From assembly GCA_035578175.1 (NCBI GenBank), contig JAQMRL010000041.1, forward strand, positions 1,112,501 to 1,176,500: a stretch of 64,000 nt of DNA. Direction: 5' to 3'. Below, one piece after another: positions 1 through 11,223 of this stretch (the first letter of the stretch is position 1; each line of letters begins with the position of its first letter). A program made the position numbers and the translations under genes. Origin of the DNA: Catonia carolina (Eukaryota; Arthropoda; Insecta; Hemiptera; Achilidae). The notes beneath the pieces are model-generated. The model had not been told where the DNA came from and did no database searches. It saw nothing but the letters and a program-made list of their open reading frames with translations.

Positions 1-952
1 AAAAGTGATTTGTTTATAATTTATCGCAACACGATCCCGATAGAACCTTGGCTTAATTATTAAAATATTTAAAAATTGTTTTTTTGAAAATAAATCATTA
101 ACTTATTTTTTTTAATTCTTCCCTTTAATTTCAGTGTAGATTGTTGTTATAATTCCCTGTTTTTTTTTTTTTTTTTTTAATAAACTATAGATTATTATAT
201 TTTATGATTTGTTACATATATATAATATAAATGAAAGTTTTTAAGTTATGTTCCAACGAAGCTATAAATTAGGAGTGGTTTTATTTTTTTAACGTAACGA
301 GGATACTGTTGTGAAATTTTTAACGGGAAATATACAAATGTTCTGGGTTGTCAAGGTATAGATAAAGCATGTATACGCTAATGACAAACCTTAGTAAAGG
401 ATTACAAAAAGTGGGGCTTGTTCATTGAATCGCCTAGAGGCATAAATCTAATGAATGGATAAAATATGGTAAAAATATATACTGCCATAAACTGATGTGG
501 TAAAACAAACTTTTGTTTCGTTTTTATTTATTTTTTCTTGTTTTCATATATTTAGTAAAAATAAATTGTAAAAAAAATTTATTACAGATCAGCTAAAAAA
601 AACAGGTCACTGGTAAAAAAAATTGTCAGCAAACCGTACTAACTTGAAGTTGTCAAATTTTTACTCATTTTAAAATCGATTTTGATGCTGTATTCATAAT
701 TTCTTTTAGGCTCCCTCATTTTCCCTTATAGTGAACTGGTTCCACCACGAAAAAATAGAAGGAAGCGGTTGACCTTAGCTAGATTTGAAAGAAATGTTTT
801 TGGACAGTATGTGAAAACTTTACATTTTTGATTTATCGGGAAGAAAAACTACACCTATTGGATTCGTCAAATCGAAAAACTATTAAACCAACTTCAGACT
901 TCAATAAATCTCATAATCTAACTACAATCACTGTGATATTGTAACACCTGAA
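1..952. other. AT-rich DNA, no gene seen
   Basis: No open reading frame of interest, RNA gene or recognisable repeat in either strand. A run of 19 T lies at 160-178. It could be the tail of a minus-strand retroelement, but nothing recognisable adjoins it. Confidence 0.5.
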
Positions 953-1560
953 CGTAGGTTCTTTCGGGATCAGGGTAAACTAAATAATAAACACTTTTTT
1001 TTAACCTATTACAATTATTTATTACACAATTAATTATTAAACTCGGCCTACTAACAAATAAAATTAGGTTACTTCACTTAAATTACAAAATTTAACTAAC
1101 TATAACAGTGGTTTTACATTTAATTATAGCTTCTGACGTACAACCAATTGCAGTACGAAGACCATTTTCTAACGTACTTGTTACAATCTATGCAAACGCT
1201 TGCTAAAAACACTCACTCACTCATAATCGGGTCGCAACTTGAACTGAAATAAAAAGGTTTACCACCTTTATATACGTTTGGTTTTTGGCGTTTCTAGAAC
1301 GTCGTAGATTTAGTACATAATAATCCACAATAGTAGATCTGTTTACGCTTTTACCAGATCAATCCAGAACATAATAAAAATTATCAATTACTGGGACAAC
1401 AAAGACCCACTGCCTCTTTTTCAAGACTTCCCATTCAAAGCTTCTCATTCATTGCAATTCACTATCTTTGCTCAACACACTCCACCCCGATACAGTACGC
1501 AAATCTTATAATAAACATGTGTTTGACCGAATCAAGATGCAAATTACTGTGAGTACTGAT
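953..1560 (-). repeat. Family L LTR-like repeat, copy 1
   Basis: On the plus strand it begins TGTAACACCTGAACG. It shares its order of blocks with copies at 5969, 21409 and 26497: a 'GGATC..GGGTA' block, an AT-rich stretch with TAATAAAC, a 'TACNNGTACGC' block, and a 'CATTCAN..TATCNTTG' block. Where both ends are visible the family has TGT...ACA termini and a ~0.75-0.9 kb length, which suggests a solo LTR in minus orientation. No target duplication was found, so 'LTR-like' is an inference. An M repeat starts about 60 bp further right. Confidence 0.5.
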
Positions 1561-1621
1561 ATTTAAATAACGATGACCTGGTGTTTGAAATAGAGGCACC
1601 AAATTGACATTCCTGGGACAT

Positions 1622-2012
1622 GTGTTGTTTAAATCAGCCAAAGGCTGGTTTAAATTCTAGAGGTTTTACTAAGTAAAAAGAGGAGTAATATGGTTTACCA
1701 TTGTCTTCCTTAATGTGTAGAAAATTATGCTTATCAGCATTTCAGGCCCTCTGAAAAGCATCTTCTTTCTGTCTTCCAAATAACTCCTTCATTTCATTCA
1801 CTATAGAATCTGGCTGTATAATTGAATTTATCACTTTCAGAGGAGATAACTTTGACTAGTGTTCTTGTTTACACCTCTGCCTCTTCTGTTTTTAAATTCT
1901 TCAGTCATATAATTGGCTGACCGTGTGATAAAAAACAAAACTATTTTTTGTAGCCCTGGAACTAGTAGATCGAATGCAAATAATTTAATACTCCACCTGC
2001 CCGTTATAGGCA
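1622..2012 (-). repeat. Family M repeat, copy 1
   Basis: Reverse-oriented copy of a ~390-bp repeat also present at 19417, 21006 and 28845. Diagnostic blocks on the plus strand are the TTTTACTAAGTAAAA palindrome-like block, GCTTATCAGCATTTCAGGCCC, and the end block at 1995-2012. This is the most diverged copy: the ~72-codon frame that is open in copies 2 and 4 is broken here. It is probably a non-coding repeat. Confidence 0.6.
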
Positions 2013-2801
2013 GTCTTTGGTCATAGACAACAATGGATTAAATAATTTCCTCACCTCGTGCATGCGTATGAAAGTAGAGATAAATTTATATGTAAATGTT
2101 ATATAGTGCAAGCTTATTCATTTGTAAATAAAATTTTTTGACGAATAAAATATTATTACCATTATATTGAATAGAGCATATTGTGAGACATATTGATCTC
2201 AATGTAAAGATTTCTGGGTAAAAGATGAAATTATGGAAAACTGAGGAACTAGAGTATAAAAGGGTTAATGAGATATATGAAATTAAATAAGTAGGGGGGC
2301 ATGCAAATAATGATTACTGAAATGAATTCATGGTTACAGCGACAAGGCGAAGTCTTTAGAATTTAAGTTATTAAACAAATTAAAATTAATGTAGCGTTAT
2401 TACGAAGATGATGATATGATTGGATTTTGCAAGTTATTTATTAAATTTTTAAGTAAATAAGTTTGTAAAAATTTAAATATCAGGCCTACCTAAATGATTA
2501 GGATGGATTTATTTAATACCATCGTATATTAAACGTTGTAATTACCAAAATACAAGTTTAATATTATTGCATAGGCATGTAAATATGGGTGTAAGTAACT
2601 AAGCTGTCTAAATTACAATGTAAGTAAGCCTACAACTTCTAAATTAGTTGGTTGTGGCCTACAAGTATCATGAGATACTTACATCCTCTACACTTAAACG
2701 AACGCTTTACATAAATTGGCGTAATCATTAGCAAGCAACTATGAAATTATTACTAAGACATTAGTGAAACACGATTTTCTCAACGAATTTCATTGCATGT
2801 T
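2013..2801. other. AT-rich DNA, no gene seen
   Basis: No coding region, RNA gene or repeat copy recognised between the M repeat and the SINE target duplication. Confidence 0.4.
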
Positions 2802-2815
2802 GTACTTATGGCACC

Positions 2816-2988
2816 GGCCGCGTTGGCGATGTTGGTAACGTGCTCGCTTCTCATCACGCGGTCTTGGGTTTGAATCCCAATCGGGCATGGCATTTTTTCA
2901 TACGTTACATAAAAATCATTTCATCCTTCACCGTCTGCATTAGCAGCAATTTGCGAAACCGTCAAACGTTAAACCAAAAAAAAAAAAA
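2816..2988 (+). mobile_element. tRNA-derived SINE, full-length copy
   Basis: A 5' tRNA-like head carries an A-box-like TTGGCGATGTTGG and a B-box GGTTTGAATCCC. It is followed by a ~90-bp body ending GTCAAACGTTAAACC and a 13-A tail. The insertion is flanked by a perfect direct repeat gtacttatggcaccg (2802-2816 and 2989-3003), the target-site duplication expected of LINE-driven retrotransposition. RNA polymerase III transcription from the A and B boxes is inferred from the SINE class. Three more copies lie at 3520, 45386 and 53927. Confidence 0.85.
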
Positions 2989-3519
2989 GTACTTATGGCA
3001 CCGTGATAAATACTTTTCGAAACAAGAGAATGCCACTTTGAAATAAATATAAAAATTAGAAAAAAACAAAATAATAATATATATTGTAATTAGGATTTCA
3101 AAATATTTAATCATTAACTGCCGTAGGTTCTGAAAAAAATAACTCCATTTGAGAAGGTTAGCTATTTTTAAATGACAAATAATACTGTATGATAAATTCA
3201 ATTTATTTTATAAACACAAATATTGATTTTCACTACATTAAAATGATTCTAATTTAATTGTCTACGGTACCGTTTAACAATATACTAATGATTACTACCC
3301 TAGTCATGACAATACCTAGATGATGTTTCGGGTGTACGTTGATAGTCATCCGCCAATAGTCCGTCGATGATTATCCGTTGATGTATATTAAAATAATATA
3401 TTTTGTTGTTATATTCTGATAAATTTACGGTTTTTTCTATTAAAATCACTATGTATTGTTGGTTAAGACTTTTAACATTATTTTTATATTTGAACTGTTC
3501 ACTAACTTTCGTCACCATT

Positions 3520-3685
3520 GCCGGCCGCATTGGCGCAGTTGGTAACGTGCTCGCCTCTCATCATGAATCCCATTCAGGCACGGCATCTTTTCATACGTTA
3601 CACACAATCATTTCATCTTTCACCGTCTGCATTAGCAGTAATTGCAGAACAGTCGGACGTTAAACCAAAAAAAAAAAAAAAAAAA
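3520..3685 (+). mobile_element. tRNA-derived SINE, internally deleted copy
   Basis: Same family as the copy 0.7 kb upstream, with head TTGGCGCAGTTGG, body end GTCGGACGTTAAACC and a ~20-A tail. It is flanked by the 12-bp direct repeat ttcgtcaccatt (3508-3519 and 3686-3697). About 15 bp are missing between CATCATG and AATCCCATT, which removes the first half of the B-box. This copy should therefore be a poor pol III template, yet it has a perfect target duplication, so the deletion may predate or closely follow insertion. Confidence 0.85.
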
Positions 3686-3697
3686 TTCGTCACCATT

Positions 3698-4289
3698 CGT
3701 TCTCCCGGTTTAACACGGAGTGCCTCATTTTTAGGAAAACGCTAGCGTCCCTCAGTAACCTTCACTCGAAACCGTTTTTATAAATTCGACTAATCACGCT
3801 CATTGTCTAAAAACTTAACCAATCAAATTCGAGCATCCTCCAACGGTTTTATCTTTTATCCTTTATTAATTAAAGGTCTCACTCATGTCACGTACAAGAC
3901 CTTCGATACACCCCCCTTCTTGCACGTGCGTTTTGTAAGAAAACAACATCATTAATTTAAATTTTGTAAAAAAACACATCGTTAATTTAAATTGTCATTA
4001 TGTCGGCATGTTACCGCCAAACACATAGATTCAACAAATTATGTTATTAATCAACTATTACACCCATAAAAAGAAAATATCATTTCTGTTTATTACAATG
4101 TTCATCGATCAATAATTAGATATTCAAATTTGTTAGAGTAAAAATGTATAGAGTAACGTAAATAAAACTAAACATCTCTGAAATCTACATTGTTATTTTC
4201 TCAAGAACTGTCTGTAGTAGGCCTACTTAGCAATAAAGTACAGTTTTTGTTAAACATTTTCTGTTTAGGCCCGATAATTAAATTATACA
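3698..4289. other. No gene seen
   Basis: Unremarkable DNA between a SINE and the foldback element. A TAGGCCTA palindrome is at 4218-4225. Confidence 0.4.
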
Positions 4290-5296
4290 GGGTGATTCAT
4301 GAAGTTCTCCCCCCACTTCTACAGCACATTGTACTAGTAAAAATAATGAAAAAATGTTATATAAACATAGGTCCGAAAACGCTTCGTTAGCGAGTTACAG
4401 CTAGCGAAAGTTTCGCCTGGATTTCAGTTCACCAGGTGAAATGAGGTCTTCCTGGAATTGTGGTAAGGTAGATTAAGGGGCAAATTCAATCATTTCTTAT
4501 GGTTTTTGATCTGATAAATTGAATAAAACAGGTCCCAGATCTGTAAGTTAAATAGTTTTTAAGAAAACCAGTGTCAAATGCAAAAAATGGAGTGAAAAAC
4601 TTATTTTTTCATCTTTGGGCAAGGATAACTGTGTTATTTCACCAAGAAACAGTTAAAATTTTTCAATAAAACATGTAGAAAATTTTATTCTGAACAAACC
4701 GGTGTAAATTAAGTACACAGAAAGCGAATAGATGTTTGATTAAATGAGTTTTTATTCATAAGAGTACAAAGTAAAATTAACCGGAAAAACTAAAATGAAA
4801 AAATGTGTTTTTTTCACTCCATTTTTTTGCATTTGACACTGGTTTTCTCAAAAACTATTCGCTTTCTGTGTACTTTATTTACACCGGTTTGTTCAGAATA
4901 AAATTTTCTACATTTTTTATTGAAAATTTTTAACTGTTTCTTGGTGAAATAACAAAGTTATTCTTGCCCAAAGATGAAAAAATGTGATTTTCACTCCATT
5001 TTTTGCATTTGACACTGGTTTTCTCAAAAACTATTTAACTTACAGTTCTGGGACCTGTTTTATTCAATTTATCAGATCAAAAACCATAAGAAATGATTGA
5101 ATTCGCCCCTTAATCTACCTTACCACAATTCCAGGAAGACCTCATTTCACCTGGTGAACTGAAATCCAGGCGAAACTTTCGCTAGCTGTAACTCGCTAAC
5201 GAAGCGTTTTCGGACCTATGTTTATATAACATTTTTTCATTATTTTTACTAGTACAATGTGCTGTAGAAGTGGGGGGAGAACTTCATGAATCACCC
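4290..5296. mobile_element. Family F foldback element (1-kb palindrome)
   Basis: The left arm 4290-4731 and right arm 4855-5296 are reverse complements over 442 bp each. There is no net length difference and sampled blocks are roughly 95% identical by eye. The outer end reads GGGTGATTCATGAAGTTCTC, and the flank TTATACA on the left suggests a TTATA-type or TA target. The 123-bp centre holds a third copy of an arm block (4815-4859 repeats 4990-5036). It has no ORF of its own, so it is non-autonomous. Diverged partial relatives lie at 32930-33236, 37385-37660, 41140-41160 and 59695-60060. The class (foldback, or DNA transposon with long TIRs) is inferred. Confidence 0.85.
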
Positions 5297-5968
5297 TTAT
5301 CGCCGCTATTGGCAATAAATATAGGTAGCAGATAACTCCGTACAGTCGATGAGTGAGAGTCGTGCCGTGCGCGTCGCTATTGTTACCGCTGTCTCGTTAA
5401 ACCGCTTTATGACCGCTGTTCTTATAACCGTGAATTCGGAACACCGCAATTTGGAAACTCCTTGTACCTTATCCCTGCGCAGGTGGTATTCCTTTTATTT
5501 TATTTGTCCTTGTCTTGGAAAAAGGGGTAAGTCAAGTTTTCATTATATTTTACTTCGCATATATTATATCATTAAATTATTTTACCGCAATACAGTCCAC
5601 TGTCGCTCTATTAAATAAAACACAACCGCAACTATTTTCTTTAAATTTCCGGATTTTAAAGGATACGATGGAAGTGGGTTTTCATACGGATGTCAATCTG
5701 TTTATATGTGTGTACGCATGTGTACGTGCTAATTTTGTACCGATATTACTACAAAAGATAATCAAAACTTTAAATTTGAGGTTACTTCTCTAACTAAGGA
5801 TTATTAGCACTAAGAGTTTTAATATTAATAATTTCTCAATCTCGACCGACTTGTCCCTTTCCGCGTTTAGTTATTTACGGTAATTTTATGCGTATTAATC
5901 GTAAAAGGAAAATTCTGTTTATCTGATAAAATTAAAGTTAGTACTTAAGAGTGTAAAAAGAAGAATAT
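5297..5968. other. No gene recognised
   Basis: The first 200 bp are less AT-rich than their surroundings and hold an 89-codon plus-strand frame from 5349. Its product (start MSESRAVRVAIVTAVSLNRF) matches nothing I recognise, and no splice context supports it. Confidence 0.3.
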
Positions 5969-6872
5969 TGTAACCTAAGCCTAGGTTCATTCAGAATCTG
6001 GGTATAAAATAATAAACAAACTTCTTTTACACATCCATATGAAAATGATTTATTAACAGAAATAATAATAAATTATTAAACTTAAAACATTAATAAATAC
6101 AAATAGATTACATCAATGAACTTAATTGCTAAAGTTAAGCTTAAACTAAACTTAACTATAATAGAAACTAAACTTTAAAAATTAAAACACAATTTGGTTA
6201 CCTGCCTACAATCACTTGCTACTACCCGTACGCACACGCACTGCGTATTTCAGAACCGTTTTCGTAAAAACACTATTTCTAACGGCCCGTCAACAATTTT
6301 CGTTCTCAATTCAAGTAACAACTGACTCACTACAAAGGTGCTGTTTTTATGCCTTCGGTCTAATAGTTACTCAAACAATCAAGATTCTTCAAAAAATATC
6401 CCCGGGATACTGGCACATAGTAGAAGGAATCAAAATAAAAATAAATGTTTGTACTAATTTCAATTTCCAAGAAGTCCTATTCAAAATATTCCATTCATCG
6501 CAATCCATTATCCTTGTTCGATATACAACACTTCATAGAATACACAATTTCTTATAATGAACAATTATTTATTCCCCTAGACATTTTCAGAATATTAATG
6601 TTCAATGTTATAATGTACTATTTCTTTAATATCGTAAATAATAAGAAATATATGAAAAGACACATTCTCCATTACAAGCCGTTACAATGCCAACACAATT
6701 ATTCTAGTTTATACATCATTCAACTTACATACAATTAGGCCTATAGCAATCTATACATCATGCTACCTTAACGTACCTATCAGTAATTGCATAAGGCTAT
6801 GTCATTAAATCACTACTAAGTTGCATCTAATCAATTATCAAGTTAAGTCAAATTATTATAATATTGTAAACA
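5969..6872 (-). repeat. Family L LTR-like repeat, copy 2 (full length)
   Basis: On the plus strand it starts TGTAACCTAAGCC and ends ATTGTAAACA. Read on the minus strand this gives TGT...ACA ends around ~904 bp, in the size range of an LTR. It aligns in blocks with copies 1, 21409 and 26497. Plus-strand frames here (for example 6216-6557) run antisense to the presumed LTR and are not genes. No target duplication is visible. TAGGCCTA lies at 6736-6743. Confidence 0.5.
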
Positions 6873-7119
6873 TTATTCTGCCATGTCGTCAAAAGGAAAC
6901 TTGTACATGTTGATTTCGAAATAAAAGATATGCTTGATCAAAAACTATTGAATGGTATTTTTGATGTTTGTCTACTAATAATGCACACCATTTTTCAGGC
7001 AGAAAAACAGTTTCTCTGAATGGTTTCACTCATATATTATTACATGTTAAATGAAAAAATCACCCTGAATTTTGCCTGTATATTTTTTATATCTAGTGCA
7101 GTCACATGGGGGAGGAAAC
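6873..7119. other. No gene seen
   Basis: Nothing recognised between the L repeat and a short LINE relic. Confidence 0.3.
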
Positions 7120-7243
7120 ACTAGAATGAATGCCAGTAGCTGCACTCAATAATAAACCCATAGATAGGAGAGATGTGAAAAGCCCGAAGAAGAGATGGGT
7201 ACCGAAACAGGTTCAGGAGCTTAATCTTGAAGCGAAGACGTAG
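7120..7243 (+). pseudogene. LINE ORF2 C-terminal relic (short)
   Basis: The frame ending with the stop at 7241-7243 reads DRRDVKSPKKRWVPKQVQEL. This matches the 'GRRDVGRPKKRW' tail seen at the C-terminus of many insect non-LTR retrotransposon ORF2 proteins. Only about 27 codons are alignable and the upstream frame is broken. It is a 5'-truncated, decayed fragment. No tail or target duplication was found. Confidence 0.4.
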
Positions 7244-7916
7244 AAATAAATGATGCAAAAACAACAAAGATTTGATGAATGATCTAGAAAAATTTTGGAG
7301 AAGAATTCTGAGGAAGATTTTATGGAAGCTAATACGAACAAGGAGAGTAAGTGGAAATCGATAACTATAAACCTACATAATGAAATGATAACGATAGAAT
7401 TAAATTGATTAAAACCGTAGTAGAGTGGATTGGCATGTTACCACCACAACTTTAGGAAATTTTTAATTCTACGTTTTAAATAAATAAAAAATGAAAGTAT
7501 TTGTTTTGGCAATTGGTTTTCTGGCATTTCCAACACCCTGCTTTGGTCGCCCGAAAGCATAGATCCGGAGGCTATTCCAAAGAACTCTTAGTAAATTCGT
7601 GACTGGCGACTGTCACTTACCAAAAATTAAAATTAATATATAATAAAGGGTACAAATTCAAGAGCGAGGGTGAGCCAGGTCGGCAACTTGAGGGATGCAC
7701 TTCTAAATTCGCTCTTTCGTCCAGGGTAAGCTCCTTGTACAAGGCACCCGTCGTCTGAAAATTAAATTAAAAGAAGCTAAATAACAGCAGTCAAGAGTTG
7801 GGAAAGGTCAGAAGATAAATGACATTAAATACAAAACCTAATTAGGACTTTAAATTTCGCCACAACGTAGAACCAGCAAGTGCTCGACTTCATTATTTTT
7901 ACTCTCACCAGAAATA
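7244..7916. other. No gene seen
   Basis: No ORF or recognisable repeat. A slightly GC-richer patch at 7640-7745 is unassigned. Confidence 0.3.
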
Positions 7917-8095
7917 ATTATAGTTGTCAGCAACTTTCTCTTGCCAATGCAAATAATGACCAATATAACCTAACATTAGTAATAAAACATTGAAATAAAC
8001 TAAAAACTAACCTCAAAACATATAACCTTATTTTAATCATGAGTGAAAGACACAAAAGGAAAATCAACCTCAGTTTGGCTTAAAAATACGGAAAA
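7917..8095 (+). repeat. Family K repeat, 5' fragment
   Basis: A fragment of the abundant K family running from its terminal CTTTCTCTTGCCAAT block to the AAATACGG block. Positions 7935-8094 form an almost perfect inverted repeat with 8690-8850, the head of the next, oppositely oriented K copy. Confidence 0.75.
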
Positions 8096-8149
8096 GCAGT
8101 AATTATAGTTGTCAGCACCTTTGTCTCAGACCTATTGATAATCTTTTAC

Positions 8150-8876
8150 TTTCTCTTGCCTATAAGAATATATAGGAAGGAAAGTAACTTATTGTTTTCA
8201 TGTCGATTTTAAGAAACCGAGTTTTTACCGGATCTACTCGTTTTCAGACCCCCTGAACCCAAAAATATGTTTTTAGCGATTGTTCTGTGTGTGTGTGTGT
8301 GTGTGTGTGAACAGAATATTTTAAGAACGGAACATCGTACGAACTTCAAACTTGAAACTTAAGTTACATACCACTACCGAACCCGACACGAACATTTTCA
8401 TCAAAATTGGTCCACCGGAAGGTGGATAATAAAAGTTGTAGAGAATTTAAAATCCTACAACTTCTTTTTAAACATTTTTTTGTAACGCTTAGTTTAGCGG
8501 TAATTAGCAACTTTTTGGTTTTTTTTCTCACGAAAACATGTGAAAATTGATTTTTTTTTAGATTTTAGCCTTAGTATGCGTTTTACGACAAAAGTGTAAA
8601 AGCAAATTTGTAGGAAATTAAAAGATCTACAACTTGTATTTAAAAAAATTTTCTCTAAAGAGCCTAGTTTAGCGTGAAAGAGTGATTTTCCGTATTTTAA
8701 GCCAAACTGAGGTTGATTTTCCTTTTGTGTCTTTCACTCATGATTAAAATAAGGTTATATATTTTGAGGTTAGTTTTTTGTTTATTTCAATGTTTTATTA
8801 CTAATGTTAGGTTATATTGGTCGTTATTTGCATTGGCAAGAGAAAGTTGTGTGAGTGTTTCACACCAGATTTTTTT
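8150..8876 (-). repeat. Family K repeat, minus orientation
   Basis: It reads from the tail block (ATAGGAAGGAAAGTA, 8170-8184) to the head block GGCAAGAGAAAGTTGTGTGA (8836-8855), with a (GT)n microsatellite at 8286-8309. K copies have complementary ends (CTTTTTCTTGCC / GGCAAGAAAAAG), an internal imperfect duplication around 'TGACGCTAA' blocks, and no coding capacity. They are probably non-autonomous TIR elements of unknown superfamily. Confidence 0.75.
8286..8309 (+). repeat. (GT)12 microsatellite
   Basis: Uninterrupted dinucleotide run at the position inside K where other K copies also carry GT/CA-rich runs (19250, 27560, 41412, 58020). Confidence 0.95.
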
Positions 8877-9695
8877 ATTAAAATAGATCACGGCGGTAGT
8901 ATTTCGTTTGGTATCTGAAATAAATAATAAGTAATAAATTTCCAGATCGGAGTGGTCGAGCAAATATGGATGACTCAGTAAATTGGGTACACCCACATGC
9001 GCAAATCTGATGACCACTCTCTCAATCGTCAGTGGTACGTCATAAATATTTTCAGTAGCTTTGTTGGAATATTCATGTAAGTGTTAATTCGGATTCCAAA
9101 ATTTTTAAAATTTTCTAGGTGAATAAAACAACTATAAAAAACAATTTTTAACCGAAGTAAATTTGCTGTAACTACATGAAATGTTTGCTAGTATAAACGT
9201 ACCCTAGAATTTACTGTGAACTAATTCCTTAGTTGGAAATTTCCATATACAGACAGCATTTTCATTAATATCTAATTTTAAGCTCTATTCGGCAGAAGTA
9301 ATTTCAAATATGCTTGGATTCACAGTAAACTGTAGCGGAGGCACATCTCTGGAGTTCCTGTGTTCTTCGTAGACAATGTCACTATCAATTGACTACTTTG
9401 AACCAAAATTACTGTATCATACCATATCCTATTTGACACTGAATCGCATTCTACCCTTTGTTATTAAGTAGTTCTTGCAGTAATACACACTAAAATATTA
9501 CGTCTCAGCATTAGAGTCTGTATATTCTTAATAGTAATGAAATGTATTTTGCTCATAAAAATTTGTGTTACTGATATTCCTCATAGCCCGCACAGCGCAT
9601 TGGTGTATTGATAATAGTAGAAGGCTTCAATCTAGTTGGTTTTTTATTTTCCCGGATTCACACCATACTTTATTTCGTCTAGGTATAGAAATAAT
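8877..9695. other. No gene seen
   Basis: No coding region or repeat recognised. Confidence 0.4.
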
Positions 9696-9800
9696 ATTGT
9701 AACACCTTAGCCTAGGTTTGTTGTTAGTATAAACAGGTATATCATTATTATAAATTAATTTTATTTCCTAATTAACACATTAGATAAAAAAACATATTAC
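9696..9800 (-). repeat. Family L LTR-like repeat, terminal fragment
   Basis: TGTAACACCTTAGCCTAGG followed by an AT-rich TTATAAATTA block matches the first ~100 bp of copies 1 and 2. The rest is missing or too diverged to see. Confidence 0.5.
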
Positions 9801-10973
9801 GTATTTGTACCAAAGAGGTAGAGAGTGTTAACTCCAGTTTTGGCAAAATTGATTTAAAACTGCCTTTAAATTCAAAAATAAATGCTCTTATGCTTCAATT
9901 TTGAATTTGATGTACAAGATTTCTTTGTAGCATCGTTATTGAATGTGGTTTACTAATATTCAAGTAAATTTTACTGGAACTTTTGTTGTATTTGGTGTTT
10001 TATTAGTCTACTACTAAACAGTAGGCTACTGGTACATTTTGAAATTTTTTCAAACGTTATGCATAAAATGCTGCTTCTTTATAAAAGTAATGTTATTTCT
10101 AGGTATTTTACTTAACATATTCAATGCGGATATCGAGTTTGGTATGCAACCTACTGACGGAAGTTTAAAAAAATTTTAACGTTAAAATTTTTTTTTTTTT
10201 TGTAAATAATGATGTATTAATCAATATTTCAAAAAAGTATTAATATTTGGTGAGTTTTTGGACTGGAGGTAACATTACCTCTGGCTTGGCATTATACCTC
10301 TGGCTAGGTGTATCGAGGGACTGAATGATTTATGTCAAAATAATGACGTTGATGTTTTTAGACTCGGCTTGCGCTCCTTTAAGCGAATAGTCTCTCATAA
10401 TTTTATTAACAATTAATAAGTGTTTTTAAATTTATTACATCCTAAGTTTTTATATTTCGGTCAGCGAGGGATAGCCCGTGTGACAAGCTGTCGGGTGAAT
10501 AGAGTAGCCCGGCAGTGTTACAAAGTTACACTGGACTCCCGGTTACAGAAGATTTTCCGAACTCATCTTCGTTTTGGGTCGTTATTAGTATTATTTTTAA
10601 TTACTATTTGTATTTTTTTATCTGTGGTGTAAATATTTTTTTTATTGTGTATGTTACAAATTTTTATTGTCATGTGAGTTAGGTGCCGCACTTGATACTT
10701 AACTATAGTTATTTTAGGTGTTAATATTTTTGTATATGTCTTGACTCCCCTTAGTCCACGATAGGTGTGCAGCAAATTAATAACTTGGATTTGTTCTTCT
10801 GCCTTTCTTCCACTAAGTAGGACCGTCCCACTTCCCTGGTTGTATTTTGTTGCTTCTCGGAGGATAGGGATGGCTATAAAGGGGTGATGTGGAGGCCATA
10901 AAAAAAATTATTAATAAGTGCTAAATAATAAAATAATATTGTAATATAATAGGCCAATAATATAAACTTAAAA
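9801..10973. other. No gene recognised
   Basis: A less AT-rich patch at 10440-10570 holds a 70-codon plus-strand frame with no recognisable product. The phrase 'ACCTCTGGCT' is repeated at 10278 and 10300. Confidence 0.35.
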
Positions 10974-10986
10974 TAGTTGTAATAGT

Positions 10987-11210
10987 TTTTTTTGTCATCA
11001 GTCTCTCGACTGGTTTGATGCAGTTCTCCAAGCTGTTCTATCTTGCACAAGTCTTTTCATATCTACATACCTGTAACACCCTACATCTTTTGTAATTTGC
11101 TTTATATATTCTAATCTTTGCCTCCCTCTACAATTTACTCCCTCAATATTACCCTCCATTATTGATAGCCCAATACCTGGATGTCTTAGGATATGCCCCA
11201 CTAGCCTATT
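10987..11210 (-). mobile_element. 5'-truncated LINE insertion with 13-bp TSD
   Basis: The minus-strand frame (11240-10998) encodes the C-terminal end of a non-LTR retrotransposon ORF2. Motifs such as RLVGHILRHPGI, NCRGRQRLEYIKQI and DRTAWRTASNQSRD then stop are typical of CR1/L2-like insect LINE tails. The stop is followed by TGATGAC and an 8-A tail. A perfect direct repeat tagttgtaatagt flanks it (10974-10986 and 11211-11223), so the 224-bp insertion is precisely bounded. It carries only about 70 codons and no catalytic domain, so it is dead on arrival. The frame is undamaged, which suggests recent insertion. Confidence 0.88.
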
Positions 11211-11223
11211 TAGTTGTAATAGT

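Noticed and set aside
2816..2990. A functional tRNA gene
   Set aside because: Boxes are present, but the head continues into a body with poly(A) and TSD, and four diverged copies exist; it is a SINE.
2840..3663. Frames of 68-86 codons across the two SINEs
   Set aside because: They start inside the tRNA-like heads and run through poly(A) tails; SINEs are non-coding.
6216..6557. 113-codon plus-strand frame
   Set aside because: Lies antisense within an L repeat; no homology recognised and not open in other L copies.
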